This document shows positions 45,537 to 55,900 of a stretch of 64,000 bases of DNA, piece after piece. Both the position numbers and the translations under genes were made by a program. Location: NCBI RefSeq assembly GCF_009883635.2, contig NZ_CP026115.2, positions 4,340,001 to 4,404,000 of the forward strand, in the 5' to 3' direction. Positions within the stretch are counted from its first letter, which is position 1, and every line of letters begins with the position of its first letter. The notes under the pieces are model-generated. The model made no database searches, was not told the DNA's origin, and saw nothing but the letters and a program-made list of their open reading frames with translations. Origin of the DNA: Pseudomonas putida. Lineage in GTDB: Bacteria; Pseudomonadota; Gammaproteobacteria; Pseudomonadales; Pseudomonadaceae.

Positions 45537-46099
45537 AGGGTGTTGCCCTCACTTGTTGACTGTAATGTCCCGTCGGCCTCTCCGAGGCCGGGCAGAGTCT
45601 TTCTGCCGGTTTTGCGCTCGCTGCCGGCGTGGCGAGCTGAAAGTGCCGCCTCGTTGCGAAGTGGCCTGAGACCAGTTCTATCGAATGCAGGTCACCGTGT
45701 GAATGATCGATTTGTCATAAGCACGTAACCTTTCCAAGGGTGAGGGGATAAGTAAATAAATGCGACTCAACCTTGTTTGACGTTGAGCCCGCTGTGATCA
45801 GGGTTTGCTGAACCTTGACGTCATTTCGCCAGCGTTGCGGCAGGATGACAGAAATATTCGGTAATGCGACGAAGGGTCACACCGGTCCCGGAGTCGACGG
45901 AAATTATTGGTACTGCCTGATGATCTAAGCTGTTTTTGCCACCTGGCGAACAGCGGATCGATCAGGCGGCCCGGCCCCTCGGCTGCGCTGATGCAGCGGG
46001 GAAGGCCACTCGGACGCTTGCTGGAAGGGCGTTCGGGCAAACATCGGCCAGGCGATGCGTCGCCTCGTCACTTACATAGCCCAAGGCGCTGGAATACTC
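45537..46099. other. 563-base divergent gap between rmf and rlmKL
   Basis: No convincing gene. Two short ORFs here (45540-45728 plus, 45798-46040 minus) have no recognisable family and no good ribosome sites. The middle (about 45680-45780) is AT-richer and suits promoters for rmf. Approaching 46000 the DNA becomes GC-rich. I see no terminator, tRNA or REP. Confidence 0.5.
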
Positions 46100-48292
46100 A
46101 TGTCGGACCGTTTCGAACTCTATCTCACCTGCCCCAAAGGCCTGGAAGGCCTGCTTGCCGAAGAGGCCCGAGGCCTCGGCCTCGATGATGTGCGTGAGCA
46201 CACCTCGGCCATTCGCGGCGCCGCCGACATGGAAACCGCCTATCGCCTGTGCCTCTGGTCGCGCCTGGCCAACCGCGTGTTGCTGGTGCTCAAGCGCTTC
46301 CCGATGAAGAACGCCGACGATCTCTACGATGGCGTGCATGCCGTCGACTGGGCTGACCACCTGGCGGCCGACGGTACCCTGGCAGTGGAATTCAGCGGCC
46401 ATGGCTCGGGCATCGACAACACCCATTTCGGTGCGCTGAAGGTCAAGGACGCGATCGTCGACAAGCTGCGCAACCGTGAGGGCCTGCGCCCGTCGGTGGA
46501 AAAGGTCGACCCGGATGTGCGCGTGCACCTGCGCCTGGACCGTGGCGAGGCGATCCTGTCGCTCGACCTGTCCGGCCACAGCCTGCACCAGCGTGGTTAC
46601 CGCCTGCAGCAAGGCGCCGCGCCGCTGAAGGAAAACCTCGCGGCTGCGGTGCTGATCCGTGCCGGCTGGCCACGCATTGCCGCCGAAGGCGGCGCCCTGG
46701 CCGACCCGATGTGCGGTGTCGGTACCTTCCTGGTGGAGGCGGCGATGATCGCCGCCGATATCGCGCCCAACCTCAAGCGTGAACGCTGGGGCTTCAGTGC
46801 CTGGCTCGGCCATGTGCCGGCGACCTGGCGCAAGGTCCACGAAGAAGGCCTGGCCCGCGCGCAAGCCGGCCTGGCCAAGCCGCCACTGTGGATTCGCGGT
46901 TATGAAGCCGACCCGCGGCTGATCCAGCCGGGGCGCAACAACGTCGAGCGTGCAGGCCTTGGCGACTGGGTGAAGATCTACCAGGGCGAAGTCAGCACCT
47001 TCGAGCCACGCCCGGACCAGAACCAGAAAGGCCTGGTCATCAGCAACCCACCGTACGGCGAGCGCCTGGGCGACGAGGCCAGCCTGTTGTACCTCTACCA
47101 GAACTTTGGCGAACGCCTGCGCCAGGCCTGCATGGGCTGGGAGGCGGCGGTGTTCACCGGCGCACCGGAGCTGGGCAAGCGCATGGGCCTGCGCAGCCAC
47201 AAGCAATATGCCTTCTGGAACGGTGCGTTGCCATGCAGGCTGCTGCTGTTCAAGGTCCAGCCTGATCAGTTCGTTACCGGCGAGCGCCGCGAGGCCCAGA
47301 CTGACAATGGCGAGGTCCGCCGCCCTGCGGCGGTTGCCAGCGAGCCGGCACGCCTGTCGGAAGGCGCACAGATGTTCGCCAACCGCCTGCAGAAGAACCT
47401 CAAGCAGCTCGGCAAGTGGGCCCGTCGTGAGCAGGTCGACTGCTACCGCCTGTATGATGCCGACATGCCTGAGTATGCCTTGGCAGTCGACCTCTACCAG
47501 GATTGGGTGCACGTGCAGGAATACGCAGCCCCCCGCTCGATCGACCCGGACAAGGCCCAGGCACGCCTGCTCGATGCCCTGGCGGCGATCCCCCAGGCAC
47601 TGAACATCGACCCACAGCGTGTGGTGCTCAAGCGTCGCGAGCGCCAGAGCGGCACTCGCCAGTACGAGCGCCAGGCTACCGAAGGTCGCTTCCAGGAAGT
47701 GAACGAGGGCGGCGTCAAGCTGTTGGTCAACCTCACCGACTACCTCGACACCGGGCTGTTCCTCGACCACCGCCCGATGCGCATGCGCATCCAGCGCGAG
47801 GCCAACGGCAAGCGCTTCCTCAACCTGTTCTGCTACACCGCCACGGCCACCGTGCACGCGGCCAAGGGCGGTGCACGCAGCACCACCAGCGTCGACCTGT
47901 CGAAAACCTATCTGGACTGGGCGCGGCGCAACCTGTCGCTGAACGGTTTCTCCGAGCGTAACCGCCTGGAGCAGGGCGATGTCATGGCCTGGCTGGAAGC
48001 CAACCGCGACAGCTATGACCTGATCTTCATCGACCCGCCGACCTTCTCCAACTCCAAACGCATGGAAGGGGTGTTCGACGTCCAGCGCGACCATGTGCAA
48101 CTGCTCGACCTGGCCATGGCTCGCCTGGCACCGGGTGGCGTGCTGTATTTCTCCAACAACTTCCGCAAGTTCCAGCTCGACGAGCATGTGAGCACGCGCT
48201 ATGCGGTGGAAGAAATCAGCGCCCAGACCCTGGACCCGGACTTCGCCCGCAACAACCGCATTCACCGCGCCTGGCGCCTGCAATTGCGTTAA
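46100..48292 (+). CDS. rlmL: Fused 23S rRNA methyltransferase RlmKL
   Basis: 730 residues: THUMP domain (about 45-155), an N-terminal methyltransferase with NPPYGERLG near 315 (RlmL, m2G2445), and a C-terminal methyltransferase with FLNLFCYTATATVHAAKGGA and IDPPTFSNSKRM (RlmK, m7G2069). The fusion is normal in gammaproteobacteria. ATG 46100 (MSDRFELYLTCPKGLE) is the family start; the upstream ORF extension is rejected. Confidence 0.96.
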   Translation: MSDRFELYLTCPKGLEGLLAEEARGLGLDDVREHTSAIRGAADMETAYRLCLWSRLANRVLLVLKRFPMKNADDLYDGVHAVDWADHLAADGTLAVEFSGHGSGIDNTHFGALKVKDAIVDKLRNREGLRPSVEKVDPDVRVHLRLDRGEAILSLDLSGHSLHQRGYRLQQGAAPLKENLAAAVLIRAGWPRIAAEGGALADPMCGVGTFLVEAAMIAADIAPNLKRERWGFSAWLGHVPATWRKVHEEGLARAQAGLAKPPLWIRGYEADPRLIQPGRNNVERAGLGDWVKIYQGEVSTFEPRPDQNQKGLVISNPPYGERLGDEASLLYLYQNFGERLRQACMGWEAAVFTGAPELGKRMGLRSHKQYAFWNGALPCRLLLFKVQPDQFVTGERREAQTDNGEVRRPAAVASEPARLSEGAQMFANRLQKNLKQLGKWARREQVDCYRLYDADMPEYALAVDLYQDWVHVQEYAAPRSIDPDKAQARLLDALAAIPQALNIDPQRVVLKRRERQSGTRQYERQATEGRFQEVNEGGVKLLVNLTDYLDTGLFLDHRPMRMRIQREANGKRFLNLFCYTATATVHAAKGGARSTTSVDLSKTYLDWARRNLSLNGFSERNRLEQGDVMAWLEANRDSYDLIFIDPPTFSNSKRMEGVFDVQRDHVQLLDLAMARLAPGGVLYFSNNFRKFQLDEHVSTRYAVEEISAQTLDPDFARNNRIHRAWRLQLR

Positions 48293-48386
48293 TTCGACGA
48301 GGCGCATTGCGTGCCTAATGGCCAATAGCTATAACTCAGCACAGGGCCAGAGAATTCGCAGGACGCTGACGTGATGAGATCGATCT

Positions 48387-50780
48387 ATGTCGAAGTGGGG
48401 CGTGCGTGCGAAGGTGCTGGGCCTGTGCCGAGAGGCGATGGCTGGCTGGGCGGTGGCGCTGGTGGCGTTGGTCGCCGGCGTCCTGCTGTCGGTTGGCTTG
48501 GCGCTGGCCACCCAGGCCTTCTACAAACAACAGTTGCGCCAGCGCTTCGAGCTGCTGGCCAGCGAGCGCCATAGCCGCATTGCAGAGCGTTTCGACGACC
48601 AGGAACAACGCCTGGATGGCTTGCGGCGCTTCTTCACCTACTCCAACGAAATCACCCCGCGTGAGTTCGATGGCTACGCCCGGCCTTTACTGCAGCGGAC
48701 CCTGGCCTATTCCTGGGCACCACGGGTCGAGGCCGGGCAACGGCGCGAGTTCGAGCGCCAGGCGAGCATCTGGTTAGGGCAGGATTACCTGATCCGCGAG
48801 GTGGATAGCGCAGGTCACTGGCACCCCTCACCACGGCGCGACCATTACTACCCGGTGCTCTACACCCAGGCCGACCATTTGCAGGGGCAACCCTACGGGC
48901 TCGACCTGCGCAGCCAGCCGGCCCGTGAGCAGACCTTGGCGCGGGCCCTGCAGCCAGGCAGCATGGCGGTTTCCGAGCCGCTGGACATGCTCAACGTCGC
49001 CCCTGACTTTACCCGTGGGCTGCTGATGGTAGCCCCGGTGTTCTCCGATGCACGGCCTGATGACCCGCCAGCGGGTTATGTCATGGCCTTGCTGAACATG
49101 CGCCAGTTGGTCACCGAAGGCCTGCCGGTCGCGGCGAATGACAACCTGGTGGTCCGTATCATCGACCCGAGCGGGCGCGATGGCCATGAAGTGCTGTTCG
49201 ATTCGCAGAACCAGGTGGCGGCACTGGCCATGGTCAGCACGCAGTTGCTGCACTTGGCCGATCACCATTTCCAGCTCGACATTCGCCCGAGCCAGGCATT
49301 CATGCAGGCCAACCAGTCCGGCGCGGTCTTGGCCGTGGGGCTGCTCGGCGGTTTGCTGAGCCTGTTGCTGAGCGCATTGCTCTACAGCCTGTTCAGCCAG
49401 CGCCAGCGGGCCTTGACCCTGGTCGAGCAACGCACGGCCCAGCTGCGGGTCAGCGAACAATCGTTGCGCGATACCCACAACCAGTTGCGCAGCGTGCTGG
49501 ATGCCGCAACCCAGGTGGCCATCATCGCGACCAGCCTCAAGGGTGAGGTCAGCACCTTCAACGCCGGTGCTGAACGCATGCTGGGCTATTCGGCCGGTGA
49601 AGCCGTCGGGCACCTGCAGCTGGAAGACCTGGTGATGCCTGAAGAGCTCAGCCAGCGCGCCCATGCCTTGAGCCTGCGCTATGGGCGGCATATTGCCGGA
49701 GGCCAGGCGATGTTCGCCGAGACCATTCAGGACAGTGGTGGGGAACCCGGCGAATGGACTTTGCTGCGCAAGGATGGCAGCCACTTGCTGGCCAACATGC
49801 TGGTGACCGCCGTGCTCGACGAGCAGGGGCTGTGGGTCGGCTACCTGGCGATCTGCATCGATGTCACCGAGCGGCGCCGTGTGCACGAGGCGTTGGCCCT
49901 GCGTGATCGCTTGCTGGAGAAACTCAGCGCGGAAGTACCTGGCGGGATCTATCAATATCAGCTGGATGCAGATGGTCACTCGTGCTTCCCCTATGCCAGC
50001 CAAGGGCTGTTCGACATCTACGAGGTCGATCTGCAGTTGCTGCGCGAGGATGCCACGGCGGTATTCGAACGCATTCACCCCGATGACCTGGAGCGCGTGC
50101 GCCGTTCGGTGCGCTACTCCGCAGAACACCTTTCACCGTGGCGCGAAGAGTACCGGGTGTGCCTACCGCGTGGCGGATTGCGCTGGGTGCGCGGCGAAGC
50201 GACGCCGGAGCCCGGCGAGAATGGTTGCACGCTGTGGCATGGCTACCTCACCGATATCTCCGACCTCAAGGGGGTCGAGGAAGAATTGCGTGCACTGTCG
50301 GTGACCGACGCGCTGACCGGTATTCACAACCGCCGCTATTTCCAGGAGCGGCTCAAGGTTGAACTGGACCGCGCCCAGCGAGATGAGCTGGACCTGGCCG
50401 TGATCATGCTCGACATCGATCATTTCAAGCGGATCAACGATCAATACGGCCATGCGGTGGGTGACCATGTGCTACGCAGCTTGTGCCAACGGATTGGTCA
50501 GCGCTTGCGCCGCACCGATGTGTTCTGTCGCTTGGGTGGGGAGGAGTTCATGGTGCTGTGCCCGGGCAGCGATGCCGAACAGGCACGGATGCTGGCCACG
50601 GAGCTGTGGCACGGCGTGCGCAGTGTGCCGGTCGAAGGGGTGGGCAAGGTGACTGCGAGCTTTGGCGTGGCCGGGTGGCGGCAGGGGGAGGGGGCTGATG
50701 CCTTGCTGTTGCGGGCGGACGCAGGGGTGTATGCGGCCAAGCAGGCAGGTAGAGACAGGGTTGAAGCAGAGTTGACCTGA
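48387..50780 (+). CDS. CHASE-PAS-PAS-GGDEF diguanylate cyclase
   Basis: 797 residues: TM1 at about 20-42, a periplasmic CHASE domain (REFDGYARPLLQRTLAYSWAPRV; AVSEPLDMLNVAPDFTRGLLMVAPVF), TM2 near 310-335, two PAS modules (about 365-490 and 500-630) and a GGDEF domain with LGGEEFMVLCPG. The active site is GGEEF and an RxxD inhibitory site (RRTD) stands at the usual place before it, so it probably makes c-di-GMP with product feedback. The CHASE ligand is unknown. Monocistronic, followed by a REP pair. Confidence 0.92.
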   Translation: MSKWGVRAKVLGLCREAMAGWAVALVALVAGVLLSVGLALATQAFYKQQLRQRFELLASERHSRIAERFDDQEQRLDGLRRFFTYSNEITPREFDGYARPLLQRTLAYSWAPRVEAGQRREFERQASIWLGQDYLIREVDSAGHWHPSPRRDHYYPVLYTQADHLQGQPYGLDLRSQPAREQTLARALQPGSMAVSEPLDMLNVAPDFTRGLLMVAPVFSDARPDDPPAGYVMALLNMRQLVTEGLPVAANDNLVVRIIDPSGRDGHEVLFDSQNQVAALAMVSTQLLHLADHHFQLDIRPSQAFMQANQSGAVLAVGLLGGLLSLLLSALLYSLFSQRQRALTLVEQRTAQLRVSEQSLRDTHNQLRSVLDAATQVAIIATSLKGEVSTFNAGAERMLGYSAGEAVGHLQLEDLVMPEELSQRAHALSLRYGRHIAGGQAMFAETIQDSGGEPGEWTLLRKDGSHLLANMLVTAVLDEQGLWVGYLAICIDVTERRRVHEALALRDRLLEKLSAEVPGGIYQYQLDADGHSCFPYASQGLFDIYEVDLQLLREDATAVFERIHPDDLERVRRSVRYSAEHLSPWREEYRVCLPRGGLRWVRGEATPEPGENGCTLWHGYLTDISDLKGVEEELRALSVTDALTGIHNRRYFQERLKVELDRAQRDELDLAVIMLDIDHFKRINDQYGHAVGDHVLRSLCQRIGQRLRRTDVFCRLGGEEFMVLCPGSDAEQARMLATELWHGVRSVPVEGVGKVTASFGVAGWRQGEGADALLLRADAGVYAAKQAGRDRVEAELT

Positions 50781-50783
50781 TGC

Positions 50784-50874
50784 CTGCACCGGCCTCTTCG
50801 CGGGACAAGCCCGCTCCTACAGGATTTGCGCAGTACTTGTAGGAGCGGGCTTGTCCCGCGAAGAGGCCGGTGCA
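50784..50874. repeat. REP palindrome pair with long arms
   Basis: Arms of about 37 bases in perfect or near-perfect inversion (TGCACCGGCCTCTTCGCGGG... and its complement) flank a 17-base spacer, between the convergent stops of the cyclase and dacB. Confidence 0.9.
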
Positions 50875-50887
50875 GGTTATCTCAGGA

Positions 50888-52351
50888 TCATTGGGTGGCA
50901 GCAGTCGCGCTGTTGTTCAGCTTCGGCTGGCGATACAGGTCCAGCAGCACCTGGTCGAGCACCTGCGAGGCACCCCACGGCTTCGGATCGTTAAGGATCG
51001 CTGCCACCGCCCAGGTATTGCCATTGCTGTCACGGCTAAAGCCTGCAATTGCCCGCACGGTGTTCAGGGTACCGGTCTTGATGTGCCCTTCACCGGTCAA
51101 GGCGGTGCGCTTGAGGCGTTTGCGCATGGTGCCGTCCATACCCACCAGCGGCATCGAGCTGATGAACTCGGCCGAGTAAGGGCTGTTCCAGGCCGCCTGC
51201 AGCAGCGCGGCCATCTCGCGGGTGCTGACGCGCTCGGCACGTGACAGCCCGGAGCCGTTTTCCATCACCAGATGCGGCGCGGTGATGCCCTTCTTCGCCA
51301 GCCACTGGCGCACCACGCGCTGGGCAGCACGGGCGTCGTCGCCATCGGCGTCGGTACGGAACTGCGCACCCAGGCTCAGGAACAGCTGCTGGGCCATGGT
51401 GTTGTTGCTGTACTTGTTGATGTCGCGGATCACTTCCACCAGGTCGGGCGAGAAGGCCCGGGCCAGCAGGCGTGCGCTCTTTGGCACGTTCTCGACGCGG
51501 TCTCGGCCCTGGATGCTGCCACCCAGCTCGTTCCAGATTGCCCTCACGGCGCCGGCAGCGTAGGTCGGGTGGTCAAGCAGCGACAGGTAGGTCTGCGAGT
51601 TGCAGCCATCGCCCAGCTGGCCGGTAACGGTCACGCTGATGCCATCGGGTTGCGGCACCGGGTTGTAGCGCACGTCGCCGCTGCACTGCTTGGAGGCCAC
51701 GGCCTTGACCTGGTTGTCGATGCGGATGCTGGCGATCGGTGGCTCGACTGCGACGGTGACCTTGCCGCCATCGTTGCGGGTCACGAAGCGCAGGGCCTTG
51801 AGGTTGATCATCAGCGAGTCAGGTTTGACCAGGAACGGCTTGTTGACGTCGCCACCGTCATCGTCGAACTGCGGCAGGTTGGGTTGCACGAAGTGGCTGC
51901 GGTCCAGCACCAGGTCACCGGTAACGGTGCGTACGCCATTGGCGCGCAGGTCACGCATCAATAGCCAGAGCTTTTCCATGTTCAGCTTGGGGTCGCCGCC
52001 GCCCTTTAGGTACAGGTTGCCATTGAGCACACCATTGCTCAGGGTGCCATCGGTGTAGAACTCGGTTTTCCACTGGAAGGTCGGGCCGAGCAGTTCAAGG
52101 GCGGCGTAGGTGGTGACCAGCTTCATGGTCGAAGCCGGATTGACCGATACATCGGCGTTGAACACGGTGGCCGAGCCTGGGCCGTTCAGCGGCAGCATGA
52201 CCAGCGACAGTGCACTGTCCTGCAGCTTGTTGGCCTTGAGCGCCTGCTGGACTTTCGGCGGCAGGGAGGTGTTGACGGCAGCTGCCTGGCTGGGCAATGC
52301 AAGCGGCAGCAGCAGGCCGGCGAGAACGAGGGGGCGGAGCTTTTTGATCAT
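50888..52351 (-). CDS. dacB: D-alanyl-D-alanine carboxypeptidase/endopeptidase PBP4
   Basis: 487 residues of the S13 family: signal peptide ending near SQA, the SxxK motif in NPASTMKLVTTYAAL, SxN in KYSNNTMAQ, and KTG in HIKTGTLNTVRA, with the inserted domains typical of class C type-4 PBPs between SxxK and SxN. It trims peptidoglycan cross-links in the periplasm. ATG 52351 gives a standard signal peptide; the upstream extension is rejected. Confidence 0.95.
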   Translation of the reverse strand: MIKKLRPLVLAGLLLPLALPSQAAAVNTSLPPKVQQALKANKLQDSALSLVMLPLNGPGSATVFNADVSVNPASTMKLVTTYAALELLGPTFQWKTEFYTDGTLSNGVLNGNLYLKGGGDPKLNMEKLWLLMRDLRANGVRTVTGDLVLDRSHFVQPNLPQFDDDGGDVNKPFLVKPDSLMINLKALRFVTRNDGGKVTVAVEPPIASIRIDNQVKAVASKQCSGDVRYNPVPQPDGISVTVTGQLGDGCNSQTYLSLLDHPTYAAGAVRAIWNELGGSIQGRDRVENVPKSARLLARAFSPDLVEVIRDINKYSNNTMAQQLFLSLGAQFRTDADGDDARAAQRVVRQWLAKKGITAPHLVMENGSGLSRAERVSTREMAALLQAAWNSPYSAEFISSMPLVGMDGTMRKRLKRTALTGEGHIKTGTLNTVRAIAGFSRDSNGNTWAVAAILNDPKPWGASQVLDQVLLDLYRQPKLNNSATAATQ

Positions 52352-52538
52352 ATGGATTAAATACCCTGCGGACGAGGGAAAAAGACAATGGGGCTGTAAG
52401 AGATGATCACCCCAGCATGAAATATAGAGCGCATTATGCCCCAAGCGCAGCGTTCATGCGCCACGTTCGACGGAAAAGCGCCTTTGTAGCGTGGAAACTG
52501 GTAAAGTGCCGCGCGTTAATACTCAAGAGGATTGTTTC

Positions 52539-52883
52539 ATGGCTACCAACCGTTCCCGTCGTCTGCGCAAGAAGCTGTGCGTTGATGAATTCCAGGAGCT
52601 GGGTTTCGAATTGAACCTGGGTTTCAAGGAAGACCTGTCCGACGAAGCCATCGATGCCTTCCTCGACGCTTTCCTGGCAGAAGCCATGGATGCCAACGGC
52701 CTGGACTACGTCGGCGGCGATGACTTCGGTCTGGTTTGCCTGGCCAACCGTGGTTCGGTCAGCGAAGAGCAGCGTGCCGCTGTCGAAGCCTGGCTCAAAG
52801 GCCGCAGCGAACTGACCAACATCGAAGTCAGCCCGCTGCTGGACGCCTGGTATCCGGAAAAGCCGATCAACCCGGCTTCCTGA
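52539..52883 (+). CDS. yggL: YggL 50S ribosome-binding family protein
   Basis: 114 residues: basic start (MATNRSRRLRKKLCVDEFQELGF) and an acidic middle (DLSDEAIDAFLDAFLAEAMDANGLDYVGG), as in the YggL/DUF469 family whose E. coli member binds the large ribosomal subunit. AGAGGA stands about eight bases before the ATG. Divergent from dacB with a 187-base gap. Confidence 0.9.
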   Translation: MATNRSRRLRKKLCVDEFQELGFELNLGFKEDLSDEAIDAFLDAFLAEAMDANGLDYVGGDDFGLVCLANRGSVSEEQRAAVEAWLKGRSELTNIEVSPLLDAWYPEKPINPAS

Positions 52884-52921
52884 TACATGCCTGAGCGGCG
52901 CCCTGCACGGGCGTCGCTCAG

Positions 52922-55900
52922 TCAAGCCCTGGTCAGTTCCCTGGCCAGCGCTTTCTCCACTCGGCGCATATGCCGAGCCAGTACCTGCCGCTGCAGTTTG
53001 ATGCAGGCTGCAGACGAACGTTCTTCCTCCAGGGCCGTGCAGGCCTTCATCATGCCCTTGGCTTCCAGCAGCCGTGCCGCGCTGAGGATCTTGTGCGCCT
53101 GCTCGCGAATTTCGGCGGCCTGATGGTGGGGGTCAAAATCCATGAGTATTGTCAGGTCTTCCTTCAGGCTTGTGTGCACGGCGGTGAGAAAGCGGGTACG
53201 GCTGCTGGTGTTGTTGCCGACGATGCCGGCCAGGCCCGCCAGGTTGAACAGTGGAGCAATGGCTTGCCGTCGCTGGGGCGTAATCTTGGCCAGGCGTTGG
53301 CTGAGGGTGCGCAGGCTGATGGGCTTGAGCAGGCAATCGTCCATGCCGGCGCTGAGGCACTTTTGCCTGACTTCGGGTTGCGCGTTTGCTGTGTAGCCCA
53401 GGATGACGCAACGCGGGCGTCCCCTCTGGCGTTCCTCGCTGCGAACCGCAGTGGCTAGCTGGTAGCCGTTCATGTGTGGCATGTTGCAATCGAGTACCAG
53501 TGCGTCGAATGGTGCTTCCCGCCATTTCTCCAGGCCTTCGCGGCCATTGCTGGCGCTGGCATGGCTGAGCCCCAGATAGCTCAGTTGTTGCGCCATCAAT
53601 AGCAGGTTGGCAGGGTGATCATCGATGACCAGCACTGTGAGGCCGGGGGCGGGAGCTTCGACCTCTTCGATTTCAAAAACGGGGGACGCCGGGGCGTCGA
53701 CGCGTTCCAGCGGCATCAACAGGCGAACCTGTGTGCCCAAGCCCGGAAGGCTCTTGATGCTCAGGTTGCCACCCATCATCTCGCACAGGCTGTGGCAGAT
53801 TGCAAGGCCCAGCCCAGTGCCTGCACGCGCCCCCTGGCTGTGTGGGTTGGCCTGGACGAACGGGTTGAACAGCCGCAGCAGGTCATCGTCATGAATGCCG
53901 ATGCCGCTGTCACGTACTTCGAGCTCCAGCGTTGGCGGTGAGTCTGGGCCTTCTTCGCGCAAGTCGAGTGTGACGTGGATTTGCCCTTGCTCGGTGAACT
54001 TGATGGCATTGCTGACAAGGTTGGACAAGACCTGCTTGAAGCGCAGCGGGTCGAGCAACCCGTGGCAGCGGGCATTGGGGCTGATGCTGATGTCCAGAGC
54101 AAGGCCTTTCTGCCGGGCCTGGCCATCGAATACGCGGCCTACCGACTCGACCAGTACTGCGGGATCGACCGCCTCTGGACTGAGGGACAGGTGGCCTGAC
54201 TCGATACGCACGATATCCAGGATATCGCCGATCAGGCCCAGCAGGTCCCTGGCGGAGTGATGGGCGACTTCCAGCGAGGTGGGGTCCGCCTGCCCCTGCA
54301 GGGCGCGCCTCAATGCCAGTTCGAGCATGCCGATGACCGCGCTCATCGGTGTGCGGATCTCGTGGCTGATGGTGGCAAGGAAGGTGCTCTTCGCGCGATT
54401 GGCGTCGTCGGCCAGGCGTTTGGCTTCGCGCAGCTCTTGAACCAGTTTGCGACGCTCGCTGATGTCGATCCAGCCGCCGATGATCCCTTGCACTTCGCCC
54501 AGCGAATCACGATAGGGCAGGATCCAGTGGTAGATGGTGATTTCCCGATCCCGTAAGCGCAGGGGGCGGTCGATGATCAGCGGCACGCCGGCAGACATCA
54601 CCTGTTGATAGTCGGCCTGGATCTGGCGGGTGTTCTCGGCGCCCGCGAACAGGCTCTCATCCAGGCGCTTGCCAATCACGTCTTCAAGGCCGGACTGGAC
54701 GGCTTCGAGGTAGCTGGCGTTGCAACTTTGCAGGTGGCCTTCCCGGTCGCGCACGTACATGGGATGCGGAGTACCGTTGAGTAGAGCACCCATGAACTCC
54801 AGCTGATCGTTCAACGCGCGTTCAGCGCGCTGGCGCTGTTTGATCTGCCCACGCAGGCGGGCGTTCCAGATCAGTGCCAGCAACAACAACACGCCAGTGC
54901 CCAGCAGTACTTTCAGGATCAGGCGTCGCACGGTTGACCAGCTTGCATCTTCATGCAAGTCGTAGCCACGCCAACGGTTGTTTATGACCCCCAGCTCTTC
55001 CGGTGAAATGCTTAGCAGGGCCTTGTCGAGGATCGAGGCAAGCGGCATGTCTTGATCGCTGGTGGCCATGGAAAAGAGGGCTGGCTCGCTACCCACCGTG
55101 CTGCGAATGATCAGGTTGGTATTGCTGGCCAAGGCGTGGTTGGCATCGATCAAGGGGGTGATCACGGCGTCGACGGCGCCACTGTTGAGCAGCGCCACGG
55201 AGTAAAAGGGGCTTTCGGTCTCGATCCAGCCAATCTGTGGGAAGCGGGTTGTCAGCAAATCGTCCAGGTTGCTGTAACGGGAAATGGCAACCCGGTGCCC
55301 GTTCAGTTTTTCCAGTGAGTCGTACTGCTCACCCTGGGCGCGGGTGACCAGCACATGTGGGCTCTCGAGGTACGGCCGGCTCAGGTGCAGGTGTTTGTCG
55401 GTAGTGCCGTCGCTGGCCAGGGCGGCGATCATGTCCACGCGCCCGTTCTCCAGCCTGGCGAGCATATCGGCGATACCATTGGCCCGCTGTACCTCAAAGC
55501 GCAGTCCGGTACGCAGGCGTATCAGGTCAAGCAGGTCAGCGGTAATCCCGCGAAAATGGCCATTGCCATCGAAGTAGGACAGAGGTGATGCCGTTTCGTC
55601 GATGGCGACCTGCATGACCGGATGGCTGAGCAGCCATTGCTCCTCCTCGGGGGACAACTGAAGCTGGCGATCGCTTAGCAGCAGCTCGCTGCCAGCACTC
55701 CAGCGCTTGAGAATACTGGTGCGTACGGCGCTGGGCTGGCGGTCGAGGGTTGCATTGACCAACTCCTTGAGCTGCTTATCCTCGGAGCGCATGGCAAAAC
55801 TGAAACCGAAGTTCTCGTGCTGGCCGAAGCTGGCCATGCGCAGGCGTGGCAGGTGCCCACGATTGAGCTGATAGTGAGTCGAAATGGTATCGCCGATGAA